Below are positions 43,051-49,771 of a stretch of DNA of 64,000 nucleotides, piece after piece (the stretch's first letter is position 1; each line of letters begins with the position of its first letter). The notes below the pieces were generated by a model. It worked only from the letters and a program-made list of their open reading frames with translations, made no database searches and was not told the origin of the DNA. Both the position numbers and the translations under genes were made by a program. The stretch is taken from IMG/VR virus record IMGVR_UViG_3300044618_002471, positions 33,967 to 97,966 of that record. The stretch is one strand, 5' to 3'. Source of the stretch: a virus.

Positions 43051-43210
43051 ATTAATAGTCGGAAAAAACAAAATAAAGGAAATTGAGTCGGATTTAAATT
43101 TGATTGAAATTTATAAAAAGTACGACGCCATGATATTTGAATCTAATGAAATAAGAGATAAATTTAAATTTTTTGAAAATGAATACAATCAAAAAAAAGT
43201 TATTGGATAA
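43037..43210 (+). CDS. Small charged protein (57 residues)
   Basis: Open frame from ATG 43037 to TAA 43208-43210 (begins MGFNKLIVGKNKIKEIESD), filling what would otherwise be a gap. It overlaps its neighbours by 14 and 32 nt. One predicted helix with many Lys and Glu. The bridging position in a tight operon is the main support. Function unknown. Confidence 0.45.
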   Translation: MGFNKLIVGKNKIKEIESDLNLIEIYKKYDAMIFESNEIRDKFKFFENEYNQKKVIG

Positions 43211-43364
43211 GTTAAGAAGACCTGTTCATATCACATTTATTTCTAACCATATTTTAAAACTTTCTATGGAAGAAACTGAAAAATTTATCAATGAAATGGT
43301 TGAAGAAGGTTTGATTGAAGAAAGTAAGTATGGTAAAGGTTATTATGTTGTAAAAAGTATATAA
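43179..43364 (+). CDS. Small winged-helix-like protein
   Basis: A 61-residue protein from ATG 43179. The pattern (helix KKKLLDKL, strand HITFISNHI, helix MEETEKFINEMVEEGLIEE, then the turn and strand KYGKGYYVVK) resembles a winged helix-turn-helix domain, so a small DNA-binding regulator is plausible. Not confirmed by a specific family. Confidence 0.45.
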   Translation: MNTIKKKLLDKLRRPVHITFISNHILKLSMEETEKFINEMVEEGLIEESKYGKGYYVVKSI

Positions 43365-43368
43365 AACT

Positions 43369-43593
43369 ATGAAAGAAATGGTAAATCATCCTGACCATTA
43401 TGGTGGTGAGGAAAACACATATGAAGTTGTAAAGGTATGCGAGGCTTGGAATCTTGATATGGATGCTTATTTGTTTAATGTTGTAAAATATGTGGCAAGA
43501 GCCGGCAAAAAAGATTCTGATAAAGAACTGCAAGACCTTAAAAAGGCTCTTTGGTATCTTGATAGAAAAATTAAAAATTTAGAGAAGAAATGA
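43369..43593 (+). CDS. DUF3310 protein (nucleotide kinase-like, phage type)
   Basis: A 74-residue protein. VNHPDHYGG at the start, then AWNLDMDAYLFNVVKYVARAG and LQDLKKALWYLDRKI, are the hallmarks of DUF3310, a domain found in many phages and fused to T7 gp1.7-type nucleotide kinases. A role in nucleotide metabolism is inferred from that link. It overlaps the methyltransferase gene by 4 nt. Confidence 0.82.
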   Translation: MKEMVNHPDHYGGEENTYEVVKVCEAWNLDMDAYLFNVVKYVARAGKKDSDKELQDLKKALWYLDRKIKNLEKK

Positions 43594-44447
43594 TTGAAAA
43601 CTATATAAATAAAGTAATCAATGGTGATTGTATTGAGGTAATGAAAGAAATGCCCGAGTCATTCGTCGATTTGATTGTGACATCGCCTCCATATGGAGTT
43701 GGAATTAATTACGATACTCATGACGATGATGTTGAGTTCCAAGATTATCTTGTTTTTACAAGACAATGGTTAACCGAAGCCTACAAAGTAATTAAGGACG
43801 ATGGAAGAGTCGCAATTAATATTCCTTATGAGATTAATAGACAAGGTAAAGGGGGGCGAATATTCTTTGTATCTGAAGTTTATCAAATAATGAAAGAAGT
43901 AGGGTTTAAATTCTTTGGAATTGTTGATTTAGAAGAAGATAGTCCACATCGCAGTAAAACAACCGCATGGGGTAGTTGGATGAGTCCATCAAGTCCTTAT
44001 ATCTATAACCCAAAAGAATGTGTAATACTTGCATATAAGAAACAACACATCAAGAAAGTTAAAGGTGAACCACAATGGAAAGGAGAACCTATCACAACCG
44101 AGGAAGGTAAGACAAAGATGTTATATACCGAACAGGATAAGAAAGAATTTATGGAACTGGTGTTCGGACAATGGAAATATTTGAATGACTCAAGACCAAT
44201 GACAAAGGCGACTTTCTCAATGGATATTCCTACCAAAGCTATTAAGATTCTTACGTATAAGAATGACATTGTATTAGACCCCTTCAATGGAAGTGGTACA
44301 AGTTGTGTGGCTGCGGAAATTTTAGATAGAAGGTGGATTGGTATTGAACTTTCTGAGAATTATACTAAGATTGCTACAGAAAGGATACAATCCTTTGTTG
44401 ACCAAAAAAGGCAACAAGTTTTAGAGTTTGAAAATGGGGGTGAATAA
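43590..44447 (+). CDS. DNA methyltransferase, beta class (N4-cytosine or N6-adenine)
   Basis: A 285-residue protein. Catalytic motif IV TSPPYG near the N terminus (VTSPPYGVGINY) comes before SAM motif I near the C terminus (DPFNGSGTSCVAA), the beta-class order. TSPPY is most often seen in N4-cytosine enzymes, but N6-adenine cannot be excluded. It is the third methyltransferase of the window. Its stop codon lies in the loop of a terminator hairpin. Confidence 0.87.
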   Translation: MIENYINKVINGDCIEVMKEMPESFVDLIVTSPPYGVGINYDTHDDDVEFQDYLVFTRQWLTEAYKVIKDDGRVAINIPYEINRQGKGGRIFFVSEVYQIMKEVGFKFFGIVDLEEDSPHRSKTTAWGSWMSPSSPYIYNPKECVILAYKKQHIKKVKGEPQWKGEPITTEEGKTKMLYTEQDKKEFMELVFGQWKYLNDSRPMTKATFSMDIPTKAIKILTYKNDIVLDPFNGSGTSCVAAEILDRRWIGIELSENYTKIATERIQSFVDQKRQQVLEFENGGE

Positions 44448-44459
44448 CCTCCATTTTTG
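44431..44459 (+). terminator. Terminator overlapping the methyltransferase stop codon
   Basis: AAAATGGGGG at 44431-44440 pairs with CCTCCATTTT (44448-44457, one G-U), and the TAA stop lies in the 7-nt loop. A T-run follows. Confidence 0.7.
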
Positions 44460-44468
44460 TTTTATCTA

Positions 44469-44477
44469 ATATTTATA
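44469..44477 (+). promoter_or_regulatory. Late-type ATATTTATA element
   Basis: ATATTTATA lies 12 nt before the ATG at 44490 and just after the terminator of the previous operon. Confidence 0.55.
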
Positions 44478-44489
44478 TAAAAAAAATCT

Positions 44490-44675
44490 ATGAATAACAA
44501 AATTATTTCAGAGGAACAATTTAAAGATAAATTAATCCAAATTTATAATGAGGAGAAACATTCCTTGATTAAAGAAAAAATTCAAATGTATGTTGAGAAA
44601 AGAAAGTCTTCAGTTAACGAGGAAGTTCAAGATTCATTAACAACATTAAAGAATATTTTTGGAGGTAAAAAATAA
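44490..44675 (+). CDS. Small tagged protein
   Basis: A 61-residue protein beginning MNNKIISEEQFKDKL, a clear example of the I-I-S-E tag followed by E-Q-F. The rest is a charged helix ending KNIFGGKK. No family was recognised. It overlaps the DHH gene by 1 nt, so the two are cotranscribed from the late-type element. Confidence 0.55.
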   Translation: MNNKIISEEQFKDKLIQIYNEEKHSLIKEKIQMYVEKRKSSVNEEVQDSLTTLKNIFGGKK

Positions 44676-46075
44676 TGAAAAAACTAATTTCTGAAAGTGG
44701 TATAAGAGATATTAATGCTTTAGCTCAAAGATACCCAAAGGCCGAAATATACTTTCACCAGGACCTTGATGGTGTTACTACCGCGTTAGCCATGAAATCA
44801 TATTTGGAACAACATGGAATTAAAGTTGTAGACGCTCACGTAATTCAATACGGAGATAAAGAGTTCTCAATAAAAAAGAACGATGCAACAGGTGACGTAA
44901 TGCCTGTTCTTGTTGATTTTGCTCACGGTAAACCAATGTTTGTTATTCACACTGACCACCACGATAGACAAGCTGGAGCTGAAGATACGAAGTCTACGTC
45001 ATTTAGACAATCTCGTTCAAATGTGGAGACTATATCACAAATTGTATCACCAAAAGAAATATTCCCTGATAAAGATGTTTTATTAATCTCAACAGTAGAT
45101 TCGGCCAACTTTGCAAAATATGATATCACACCAGAACAAGTCATGAATTATTTGTTCAAGTTTGATAAAGATTCATCATTGCTGAAGAATAAAATGGCTA
45201 TGGGTATGGTTGCTAATAAATTATTATTAGCCTTTAAAAACAAACCTGGGTTTTTGGAAAAATTAGTGATGGATTCAACACCGTCTTTAATTAATATTCT
45301 TGTCAACATAAGACAAATTATGAAGGAAAAAGGATATGCGGACATTCCTGACCTTGAAAAAAATAAGGAAGACTATGTTCAAAAAATGAAAAATTATCCT
45401 GAGGTATCTAATAATATAATTGTTCAGTATGGTGGTGGTAGTATGATGAAGCCGGGTTCGTATGATAGATATACCCCATTTAGAAACAACCCTGATGCCG
45501 ACTTTTTAGTTATTGCATGGCCAATGGGGTTATTACAGGCTTCGTGTAATCCGTTCAAAAAAGATAGAGAATTAAAAGGTGTTAACTTAGGTGATATAGC
45601 TCAAGAGGTGTTATCTAAATGGGAAAGTCAATTAAAAGAAAGAGAAATACCACTATCTACTATCAAATGGATTTCTGAGGATGTTAAAGGTTTTGGTCCT
45701 GAATCAGTTGGTTTTACATTTAAAGATTTTGTTGCTTTATATGGTAAGAACTATAAATCAAAACAAAATGGTAAAGAGGAGTTGATTAACATCGGTAACT
45801 TAATGGAAAAACCATTTGAACAATTAACTGAGGAAGAAAGACAAATATTAGATGAGGTTACGGTTAATGCTTGGGATGTCATCCAGTCTAATTCAGGAGG
45901 TCACAAATGTATAACAAACATTTCAGGTTTAATGTATATGGGAAGGTCAAATAGACCACCACAGGGAAAGTATAAGTATGACCCTGAAAGAGAGGATTCG
46001 CCATACATTAAATTTCTTAAGATGTTACAAAGAGAATTTGTTAGAGTATTACAGGAAAAGATAGGTCAGTCTTAA
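44675..46075 (+). CDS. DHH-family phosphoesterase with N-terminal tag
   Basis: A 466-residue protein. It begins MKKLISESGIRD, a perfect L-I-S-E tag. The DHH domain follows: IYFHQDLDGVTTALAMK (metal-binding Asp residues) and the signature HTDHHDRQAG. The C-terminal half has SGGHKC, as in the DHHA1 substrate domain. Relatives include RecJ exonuclease and nano-RNases, so single-strand DNA or oligonucleotide hydrolysis is likely. The tag on a recognisable enzyme is notable, because it suggests the enzyme travels in the virion. It converges with the DUF192 gene, overlapping by 4 nt. Confidence 0.75.
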   Translation: MKKLISESGIRDINALAQRYPKAEIYFHQDLDGVTTALAMKSYLEQHGIKVVDAHVIQYGDKEFSIKKNDATGDVMPVLVDFAHGKPMFVIHTDHHDRQAGAEDTKSTSFRQSRSNVETISQIVSPKEIFPDKDVLLISTVDSANFAKYDITPEQVMNYLFKFDKDSSLLKNKMAMGMVANKLLLAFKNKPGFLEKLVMDSTPSLINILVNIRQIMKEKGYADIPDLEKNKEDYVQKMKNYPEVSNNIIVQYGGGSMMKPGSYDRYTPFRNNPDADFLVIAWPMGLLQASCNPFKKDRELKGVNLGDIAQEVLSKWESQLKEREIPLSTIKWISEDVKGFGPESVGFTFKDFVALYGKNYKSKQNGKEELINIGNLMEKPFEQLTEEERQILDEVTVNAWDVIQSNSGGHKCITNISGLMYMGRSNRPPQGKYKYDPEREDSPYIKFLKMLQREFVRVLQEKIGQS

Positions 46076-46413
46076 TAGACTAATTCATCGCCCTCTGATA
46101 TGCCTTTTTGTTTACAGGTCCCACCTTTGACTTCTAAAACTATATCACCCTCACCACAATAATTTCTACATTCATCATCCTTACATGGGGGACAATTGTG
46201 ATGTATTTTTGTTATGATGTCATCTTTAATAAAAATGATGTCCAAATTTATAATACAGTTATTCATCCAAAAACAATGTTCATCACCACCCATCATGAAT
46301 AACATACCATTAAAGTCTTTGTTGAATTTTTTACCCATCATACCTTTTTGGGTTTCTTTTTCTGATACTAAAACTTTAACTTTGAATTTAGAGTTATTTA
46401 TACTTAACAACAT
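46072..46413 (-). CDS. DUF192-family protein
   Basis: A 113-residue protein with the DUF192 pattern: ETQKGMMGKKF, GMLFMM, FWMNNCIINLDIIFI, VLEVKGG and a closing GDELVY. A cluster of extra cysteines (CPPCKDDECRNYC) replaces the usual loop and could bind metal. The family is widespread with no firm function. There is no signal peptide, unlike many bacterial members. It is a lone minus-strand gene. Confidence 0.8.
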   Translation of the reverse strand: MLLSINNSKFKVKVLVSEKETQKGMMGKKFNKDFNGMLFMMGGDEHCFWMNNCIINLDIIFIKDDIITKIHHNCPPCKDDECRNYCGEGDIVLEVKGGTCKQKGISEGDELVY

Positions 46414-46503
46414 AATGATAAATACTTTATGATATGAAAATGATTTATTTTATAAAATAATTAAGTTTTTTTGTTAAAAATTTAACTTTTTAATAATTCG
46501 CAC
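46414..46503. other. A+T-rich intergenic region
   Basis: Upstream of the DUF192 gene (minus strand) and of the putative small RNA. It is very A+T-rich with no open frame of note. It probably contains the DUF192 promoter, but no clear box was chosen. Confidence 0.4.
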
Positions 46504-46512
46504 ATATTTATA
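46504..46512 (+). promoter_or_regulatory. Orphan late-type ATATTTATA element
   Basis: ATATTTATA with no start codon nearby. A stem-loop and terminator follow within 90 nt, so it may drive a small RNA. Confidence 0.45.
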
Positions 46513-46600
46513 CGAAAATAAGCCCAACGCCCCTTTCTAAATAGTTGGTTATAACTAAACCCTAAAATTCCCCCAAAGATTTTTAGGGTTTTTGTTTTTT
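46513..46600 (+). ncRNA. Candidate small RNA between a late-type element and a terminator
   Basis: The stretch has a CCAAC / GTTGG stem (46524-46548 region), then a terminator hairpin, and no open frame. It lies directly upstream of smpB. It could be a small RNA, a leader, or just an insulating terminator. It does not resemble tmRNA: no tag-coding frame or tRNA-like T arm is visible. Confidence 0.35.
46557..46600 (+). terminator. Terminator upstream of smpB
   Basis: AAACCCTAAAA (46557-46567) pairs with TTTTAGGGTTT (46581-46591), followed by a long T-run. It isolates smpB from upstream transcription. Confidence 0.85.
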
Positions 46601-46603
46601 TCG

Positions 46604-46611
46604 TATATTTG
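46604..46611 (+). promoter_or_regulatory. Host-type -7 box (TATATTTG) of smpB
   Basis: TATATTTG lies 8 nt before the smpB ATG and directly after the terminator T-run. Confidence 0.6.
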
Positions 46612-46619
46612 TACCCATT

Positions 46620-47057
46620 ATGAAAAATAAACTATCCATAGTTAATAAAAAAGCTCGTTATGAATATGAGTTTATTTCTACGTTTACCGCTGGTATCCAA
46701 CTCATTGGAAGTGAGGTAAAGACCATAAAAAAGGGTAAACTATCAATAAATGACGCTTTCTGTATTTTTAAAGAAAACGAACTTTTTATTAAAAATATGG
46801 TTTTGACTGAGAAAGTTAATGAGTTTTCACCTGATGTTAAACGAGATAAGAAATTGTTGTTAAAAAAGTCCGAACTAAATGGATTGAAAAGAGATATGAT
46901 TAAGGGACTGACAATAATTGTTAATAAAGTGTTTGAAAATGATAAAGGTTTGATAAAAGTTGAAATTTCTCTTGCAAAAGGTAAAAAACTGTACGATAAA
47001 CGTAATACTATTAAAGAAAGAGAACTAAATAGGGATAAAAAATTTGTAGGATTGTAA
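46620..47057 (+). CDS. smpB: SsrA-binding protein SmpB
   Basis: A 145-residue protein with the SmpB order of conserved blocks: NKKARYEYEF, GIQLIGSEVKTI, the beta-barrel strand AFCIFKENELFI, KKLLLKKSEL, AKGKKLYDKR and the C-terminal KERELNRDKKF. Length is as for bacterial SmpB, but the basic C-terminal tail is short. SmpB delivers tmRNA to stalled ribosomes and marks unfinished proteins for decay. It is not usually phage-encoded. No ssrA gene was found in the window, so it would act with host tmRNA or interfere with it. It has its own host-type promoter. Confidence 0.88.
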   Translation: MKNKLSIVNKKARYEYEFISTFTAGIQLIGSEVKTIKKGKLSINDAFCIFKENELFIKNMVLTEKVNEFSPDVKRDKKLLLKKSELNGLKRDMIKGLTIIVNKVFENDKGLIKVEISLAKGKKLYDKRNTIKERELNRDKKFVGL

Positions 47058-47065
47058 ATTATTCG

Positions 47066-47073
47066 TATATTTG
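47066..47073 (+). promoter_or_regulatory. Host-type -7 box (TATATTTG)
   Basis: TATATTTG lies 15 nt before the ATG at 47089, immediately after the smpB stop. Confidence 0.55.
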
Positions 47074-47088
47074 TAAAAATTATAACTC

Positions 47089-47364
47089 ATGACCACAATT
47101 ACCCACACAATCAAAATAGAAAACGAAAAGTTTGGAGTTATCCTTAATGAAACTTTTATTGACCCTATCCAATTTAAGTTGTTTCTTAAAATGATACAAG
47201 CTTGTATTGAACTTAAGAATGACCTATCATTCTTCAACGGGGTTGAATTTTTAGTTCACGTACCGCATCGTTTTCTATCTGATTCTATTATTACCACATC
47301 TCTTAATTCAATCGAGATGTCAGAAATTGTAAAAAGTAAAATCGAAGCACTAGTAACAAAATGA
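47089..47364 (+). CDS. Protein of unknown function
   Basis: A 91-residue protein (MTTITHTIKIENEKFGVIL), a small alpha/beta fold with no recognised motif. Its own promoter box is visible. It overlaps the following membrane protein by 4 nt. Confidence 0.5.
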   Translation: MTTITHTIKIENEKFGVILNETFIDPIQFKLFLKMIQACIELKNDLSFFNGVEFLVHVPHRFLSDSIITTSLNSIEMSEIVKSKIEALVTK

Positions 47365-47717
47365 TTATAGACTCAAATACATTCGGTTGGTTATTGTCAG
47401 CGGCAATTGCCGTATTGATTTTAGTAAGGTTTTGGAAGAGAGCTATAAAATTTATTTTGATAGCGGTGGCCGCCTTGTTTGTATTACTCGTAGTTCAAAT
47501 TAAATCATGTTATGATGTTGTAATTCTTCCTAATAAGGTAAATAAAACTGAAAAGGTTGATATTAAAATTGGGGATAATGACAAAGTTAAGACCTCAAAA
47601 AAAGATACTGTAAAAACAAAATCATCGGAAAAACAATCAAAGGTTATGGTTCATGCTAAGTATGATACCTTAACCAAAGAGATTGAAATTGAGGACGTTG
47701 AGATTTTGAATGAGTGA
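47361..47717 (+). CDS. Membrane-anchored protein with charged tail
   Basis: A 118-residue protein. Two hydrophobic stretches near the N terminus (LLSAAIAVLILVRF and ILIAVAALFVLLVV) are followed by a lysine/aspartate-rich soluble tail with repeats of DKVKTSKKDTVKTK. Topology suggests an inner-membrane anchor with a periplasmic or cytoplasmic arm. Function unknown. Confidence 0.5.
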   Translation: MIIDSNTFGWLLSAAIAVLILVRFWKRAIKFILIAVAALFVLLVVQIKSCYDVVILPNKVNKTEKVDIKIGDNDKVKTSKKDTVKTKSSEKQSKVMVHAKYDTLTKEIEIEDVEILNE

Positions 47718-47764
47718 TTTTCTTGGTATATTAAAACCAAGTGGTGGACCGGTAACACGGGCTC

Positions 47765-47793
47765 AAAAAAGGAGAGAAATCTCCTTTTTTTTG
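47765..47793 (+). terminator. Rho-independent terminator
   Basis: AAAAAAGGAGA / TCTCCTTTTTT stem with a GAAA loop and continuing T-run, 48 nt after the stop of the membrane protein. Confidence 0.88.
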
Positions 47794-47800
47794 TTTTTTG

Positions 47801-47809
47801 ATATTTATA
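47801..47809 (+). promoter_or_regulatory. Late-type ATATTTATA element
   Basis: ATATTTATA lies 12 nt before the ATG at 47822, directly after a terminator. Confidence 0.55.
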
Positions 47810-47821
47810 GTAAAAGAGTAT

Positions 47822-48136
47822 ATGAAAAACGTTATTATATCAGAGAAACAACTTTCCGATTTAATTGGTCAGGTTAAAAATAATGTTAACGAATCTCACG
47901 AACAAGGTTCTTACATGGCAAAACAACAACTTTTTATGTTGGCAACCATGGCTTATACCATGTGGGAAAAAATGGAGGATGGAGAACAACTCGAGGATTG
48001 GATGGAGACAAAAATCGCCCAATCTGAACAAAGTATCTTGTCTGTTGTTAAAGCTTTTATGTATGATGAGTTTGTTGACGATGAAAACGCAGGGATGGGG
48101 AAGTTAAATTTCAATGATTTGGTAATAGGTAAATAA
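47822..48136 (+). CDS. Tagged protein of unknown function
   Basis: About 104 residues from ATG 47822. The start MKNVIISEKQLSDLI is a clear I-I-S-E-K-Q-L tag. The remainder is mainly helical (AKQQLFMLATMAYTMWEKM). No family was recognised. The upstream in-frame TTG/ATT region is rejected because it would place the late-type element inside the gene. Confidence 0.55.
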   Translation: MKNVIISEKQLSDLIGQVKNNVNESHEQGSYMAKQQLFMLATMAYTMWEKMEDGEQLEDWMETKIAQSEQSILSVVKAFMYDEFVDDENAGMGKLNFNDLVIGK

Positions 48137-48153
48137 CCTAAAAACACATTTTT

Positions 48154-48594
48154 ATGAATCTGTCTGAAATAAAACTAATGAAGTTTCAATACTTACTTAA
48201 CCCAGATGAGGTTGATGATTTCCTTGCCAATAATATGACAAAGAAACAACGTGAATGGGCTCAAAGAGTATCTGAAACAGTGCCAAGTGATAGTTCAAGT
48301 GAGGATTCAGGTAAAGCTTGGGATGTATTTTTGGCTGACGATGATATGATTGAACAAATTGAAAAATTTATCAAGGAAATCGGATTATCTTTTCATAAAA
48401 TAGATTTATCTAACGAATATTGTAAAAATGAAGGTATTGCCGACACGGTTCTTCAAAACAAAATTAGACGTTTTTTGGAAACTAATTATTCTATAGATTA
48501 TATATTAGATAGAATTAACGAAGTTGGAATGAAAAACTTAAATGTTTTTGAAAAGTTTTATTTGGAAAAATATGGTAGTAAACAAGAGGAATAA
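48154..48594 (+). CDS. Protein with C-terminal ILDxINExG module
   Basis: A 146-residue protein (MNLSEIKLMKFQYLLNPDE). The last 30 residues (YILDRINEVGMKNLN, then FEKFYLEKYGS) match the C-terminal module of the acidic protein at 20448-21002 and the DUF6576-like tail of host proteins as I recall it. The rest is unassigned, with an SSSEDS-rich linker. It lies 17 nt after the previous tagged gene. Confidence 0.5.
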   Translation: MNLSEIKLMKFQYLLNPDEVDDFLANNMTKKQREWAQRVSETVPSDSSSEDSGKAWDVFLADDDMIEQIEKFIKEIGLSFHKIDLSNEYCKNEGIADTVLQNKIRRFLETNYSIDYILDRINEVGMKNLNVFEKFYLEKYGSKQEE

Positions 48595-48605
48595 ATAAAA
48601 AATCA

Positions 48606-48614
48606 ATATTTATA
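48606..48614 (+). promoter_or_regulatory. Late-type ATATTTATA element
   Basis: ATATTTATA lies 10 nt before the ATG at 48625. Confidence 0.55.
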
Positions 48615-48624
48615 AATAAAAAAA

Positions 48625-49068
48625 ATGAACGATAAATTTAAAAACAAACTCTTTGAAGAGGTTAAAAAAAGAGGATTGTTATCAGAACAAGAAGAAAAAA
48701 CTGCTGGTGGTTTAAAAGAAATAGTTTCAAGTCTCCTTCACTCGAGAAATCAAATACATGTTTTCCATCTACAAACTGAATCATATGCTCAACACAAAGC
48801 TTTGGGTGATTTTTATGATGGAATCGGTGATTTAATAGATGGTATTGTAGAAAGTTATCAGGGTAAACACGGAATCATAAAAGGATATAGTAGTGATAAG
48901 ATTGAGGATTATAAAAGTTCAGAACAAGTTATATCTTATCTTGAAAAAATTGATTTAGTATTAGAAAAAAATAGAAAATTAGTTAAAGAATCGTATACAC
49001 AAAATCAGATTGATGAAGTACAAACTTTACTTTACTCAACAATCTACAAAATGAAATTTTTAAAATAA
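48625..49068 (+). CDS. Tagged protein of unknown function (DUF5856-like)
   Basis: A 147-residue protein. The N terminus (MNDKFKNKLFEEVKKRG, then LLSEQEEK) contains L-F-E and L-S-E. The remainder (SLLHSRNQIHVFHLQT, SYAQHKALGDFYDGIGDLID) resembles a ferritin/Dps-like four-helix protein found in several phages (I think of DUF5856), with conserved His and Glu residues that could bind metal. Function is unproven. A terminator follows. Confidence 0.5.
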   Translation: MNDKFKNKLFEEVKKRGLLSEQEEKTAGGLKEIVSSLLHSRNQIHVFHLQTESYAQHKALGDFYDGIGDLIDGIVESYQGKHGIIKGYSSDKIEDYKSSEQVISYLEKIDLVLEKNRKLVKESYTQNQIDEVQTLLYSTIYKMKFLK

Positions 49069-49090
49069 ATAAAATTATCTTATCTTTGAA

Positions 49091-49116
49091 CCCTCACCAT
49101 ATGGTGGGGGTTTTTA
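49091..49116 (+). terminator. Rho-independent terminator
   Basis: CCCTCACCAT pairs with ATGGTGGGGG (one mismatch), then TTTTT. It ends the transcript of the gene at 48625. Confidence 0.82.
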
Positions 49117-49125
49117 ATTTTAAAG

Positions 49126-49134
49126 ATATTTATA
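49126..49134 (+). promoter_or_regulatory. Late-type ATATTTATA element
   Basis: ATATTTATA lies 4 nt before the ATG at 49139, again directly after a terminator. Confidence 0.5.
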
Positions 49135-49138
49135 CAAT

Positions 49139-49714
49139 ATGACAAAGTTCGATAAAACATTAATATCTTATATCAGTACAACTACTGATTTTGCAGATAT
49201 TGATATAAGCGTGGAAGAACATCACGGTCGTAAGTATTTGATAGCTCGTGTTGACGTAGAAAAGATTGATGAAAATAGTCCAAGGTATGACCAATCCTAT
49301 GCGGAAAAATTGGTCAGAAAAAGAAAAATAAATCAACCAACTTTCATCACTCCAATGAACTCTTTGGAAAAAAGATTAGGGGATGCGTCAAAATTTTTTG
49401 GAGAATTAGAATATAAGACGGCTTTTTTACCAAAAAATTATGAATCTTTGGATGGTATTGAGAAAAAAGTCCAAGACACAGTTAAAGAAATAAATCCTGA
49501 GTTTGACGCTGAATTTTCATGGGACTCCGATTACCCAAAACCTGTATTATCAATATATCTTGGTGGTTCTAAAAACTACGATGAATGGTATAAACCAAAA
49601 TATGGTCATTCTGCAAGTAAATTTATTGGGGATATAGAAAAAAAGATTGGTGATAATATCTCACTTAATCAGTATAAATGGAGAATTCTAAATGGGAAGA
49701 AAAAGGCGGATTAG
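49139..49714 (+). CDS. Protein of unknown function
   Basis: A 191-residue protein (MTKFDKTLISYISTTTDF) with beta-rich segments (DIDISVEEHHGRKYLIARVD) and a C-terminal basic end. It lacks the [LI]-x-E tag although it has a late-type element. No family was recognised. Confidence 0.5.
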   Translation: MTKFDKTLISYISTTTDFADIDISVEEHHGRKYLIARVDVEKIDENSPRYDQSYAEKLVRKRKINQPTFITPMNSLEKRLGDASKFFGELEYKTAFLPKNYESLDGIEKKVQDTVKEINPEFDAEFSWDSDYPKPVLSIYLGGSKNYDEWYKPKYGHSASKFIGDIEKKIGDNISLNQYKWRILNGKKKAD

Positions 49715-49759
49715 AATGTTGTAAAGGATGAGTCATACCCAAAAATACTAATTTTGATA

Positions 49760-49768
49760 ATATTTATC
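49760..49768 (+). promoter_or_regulatory. Late-type ATATTTATC element
   Basis: ATATTTATC lies 3 nt before the ATG at 49772. Confidence 0.45.
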
Positions 49769-49771
49769 AAT

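Noticed and set aside
46433-46619. Possible tmRNA (ssrA) next to smpB
   Set aside because: No tag-reading frame with paired stops, no T-arm-like GGTTCGA and no CCA end. Only a short stem and a terminator are visible.
47710-47874. A 55-codon open frame starting MSDFLGILKPSG
   Set aside because: It runs through the terminator hairpin, the late-type element and the start of the next gene. The continued frame has no protein-like pattern.
49081-49088. TATCTTTG as a host-type promoter
   Set aside because: It matches TAnnTTTG, but it lies just upstream of a terminator hairpin, so a transcript from it would stop at once. Probably chance.
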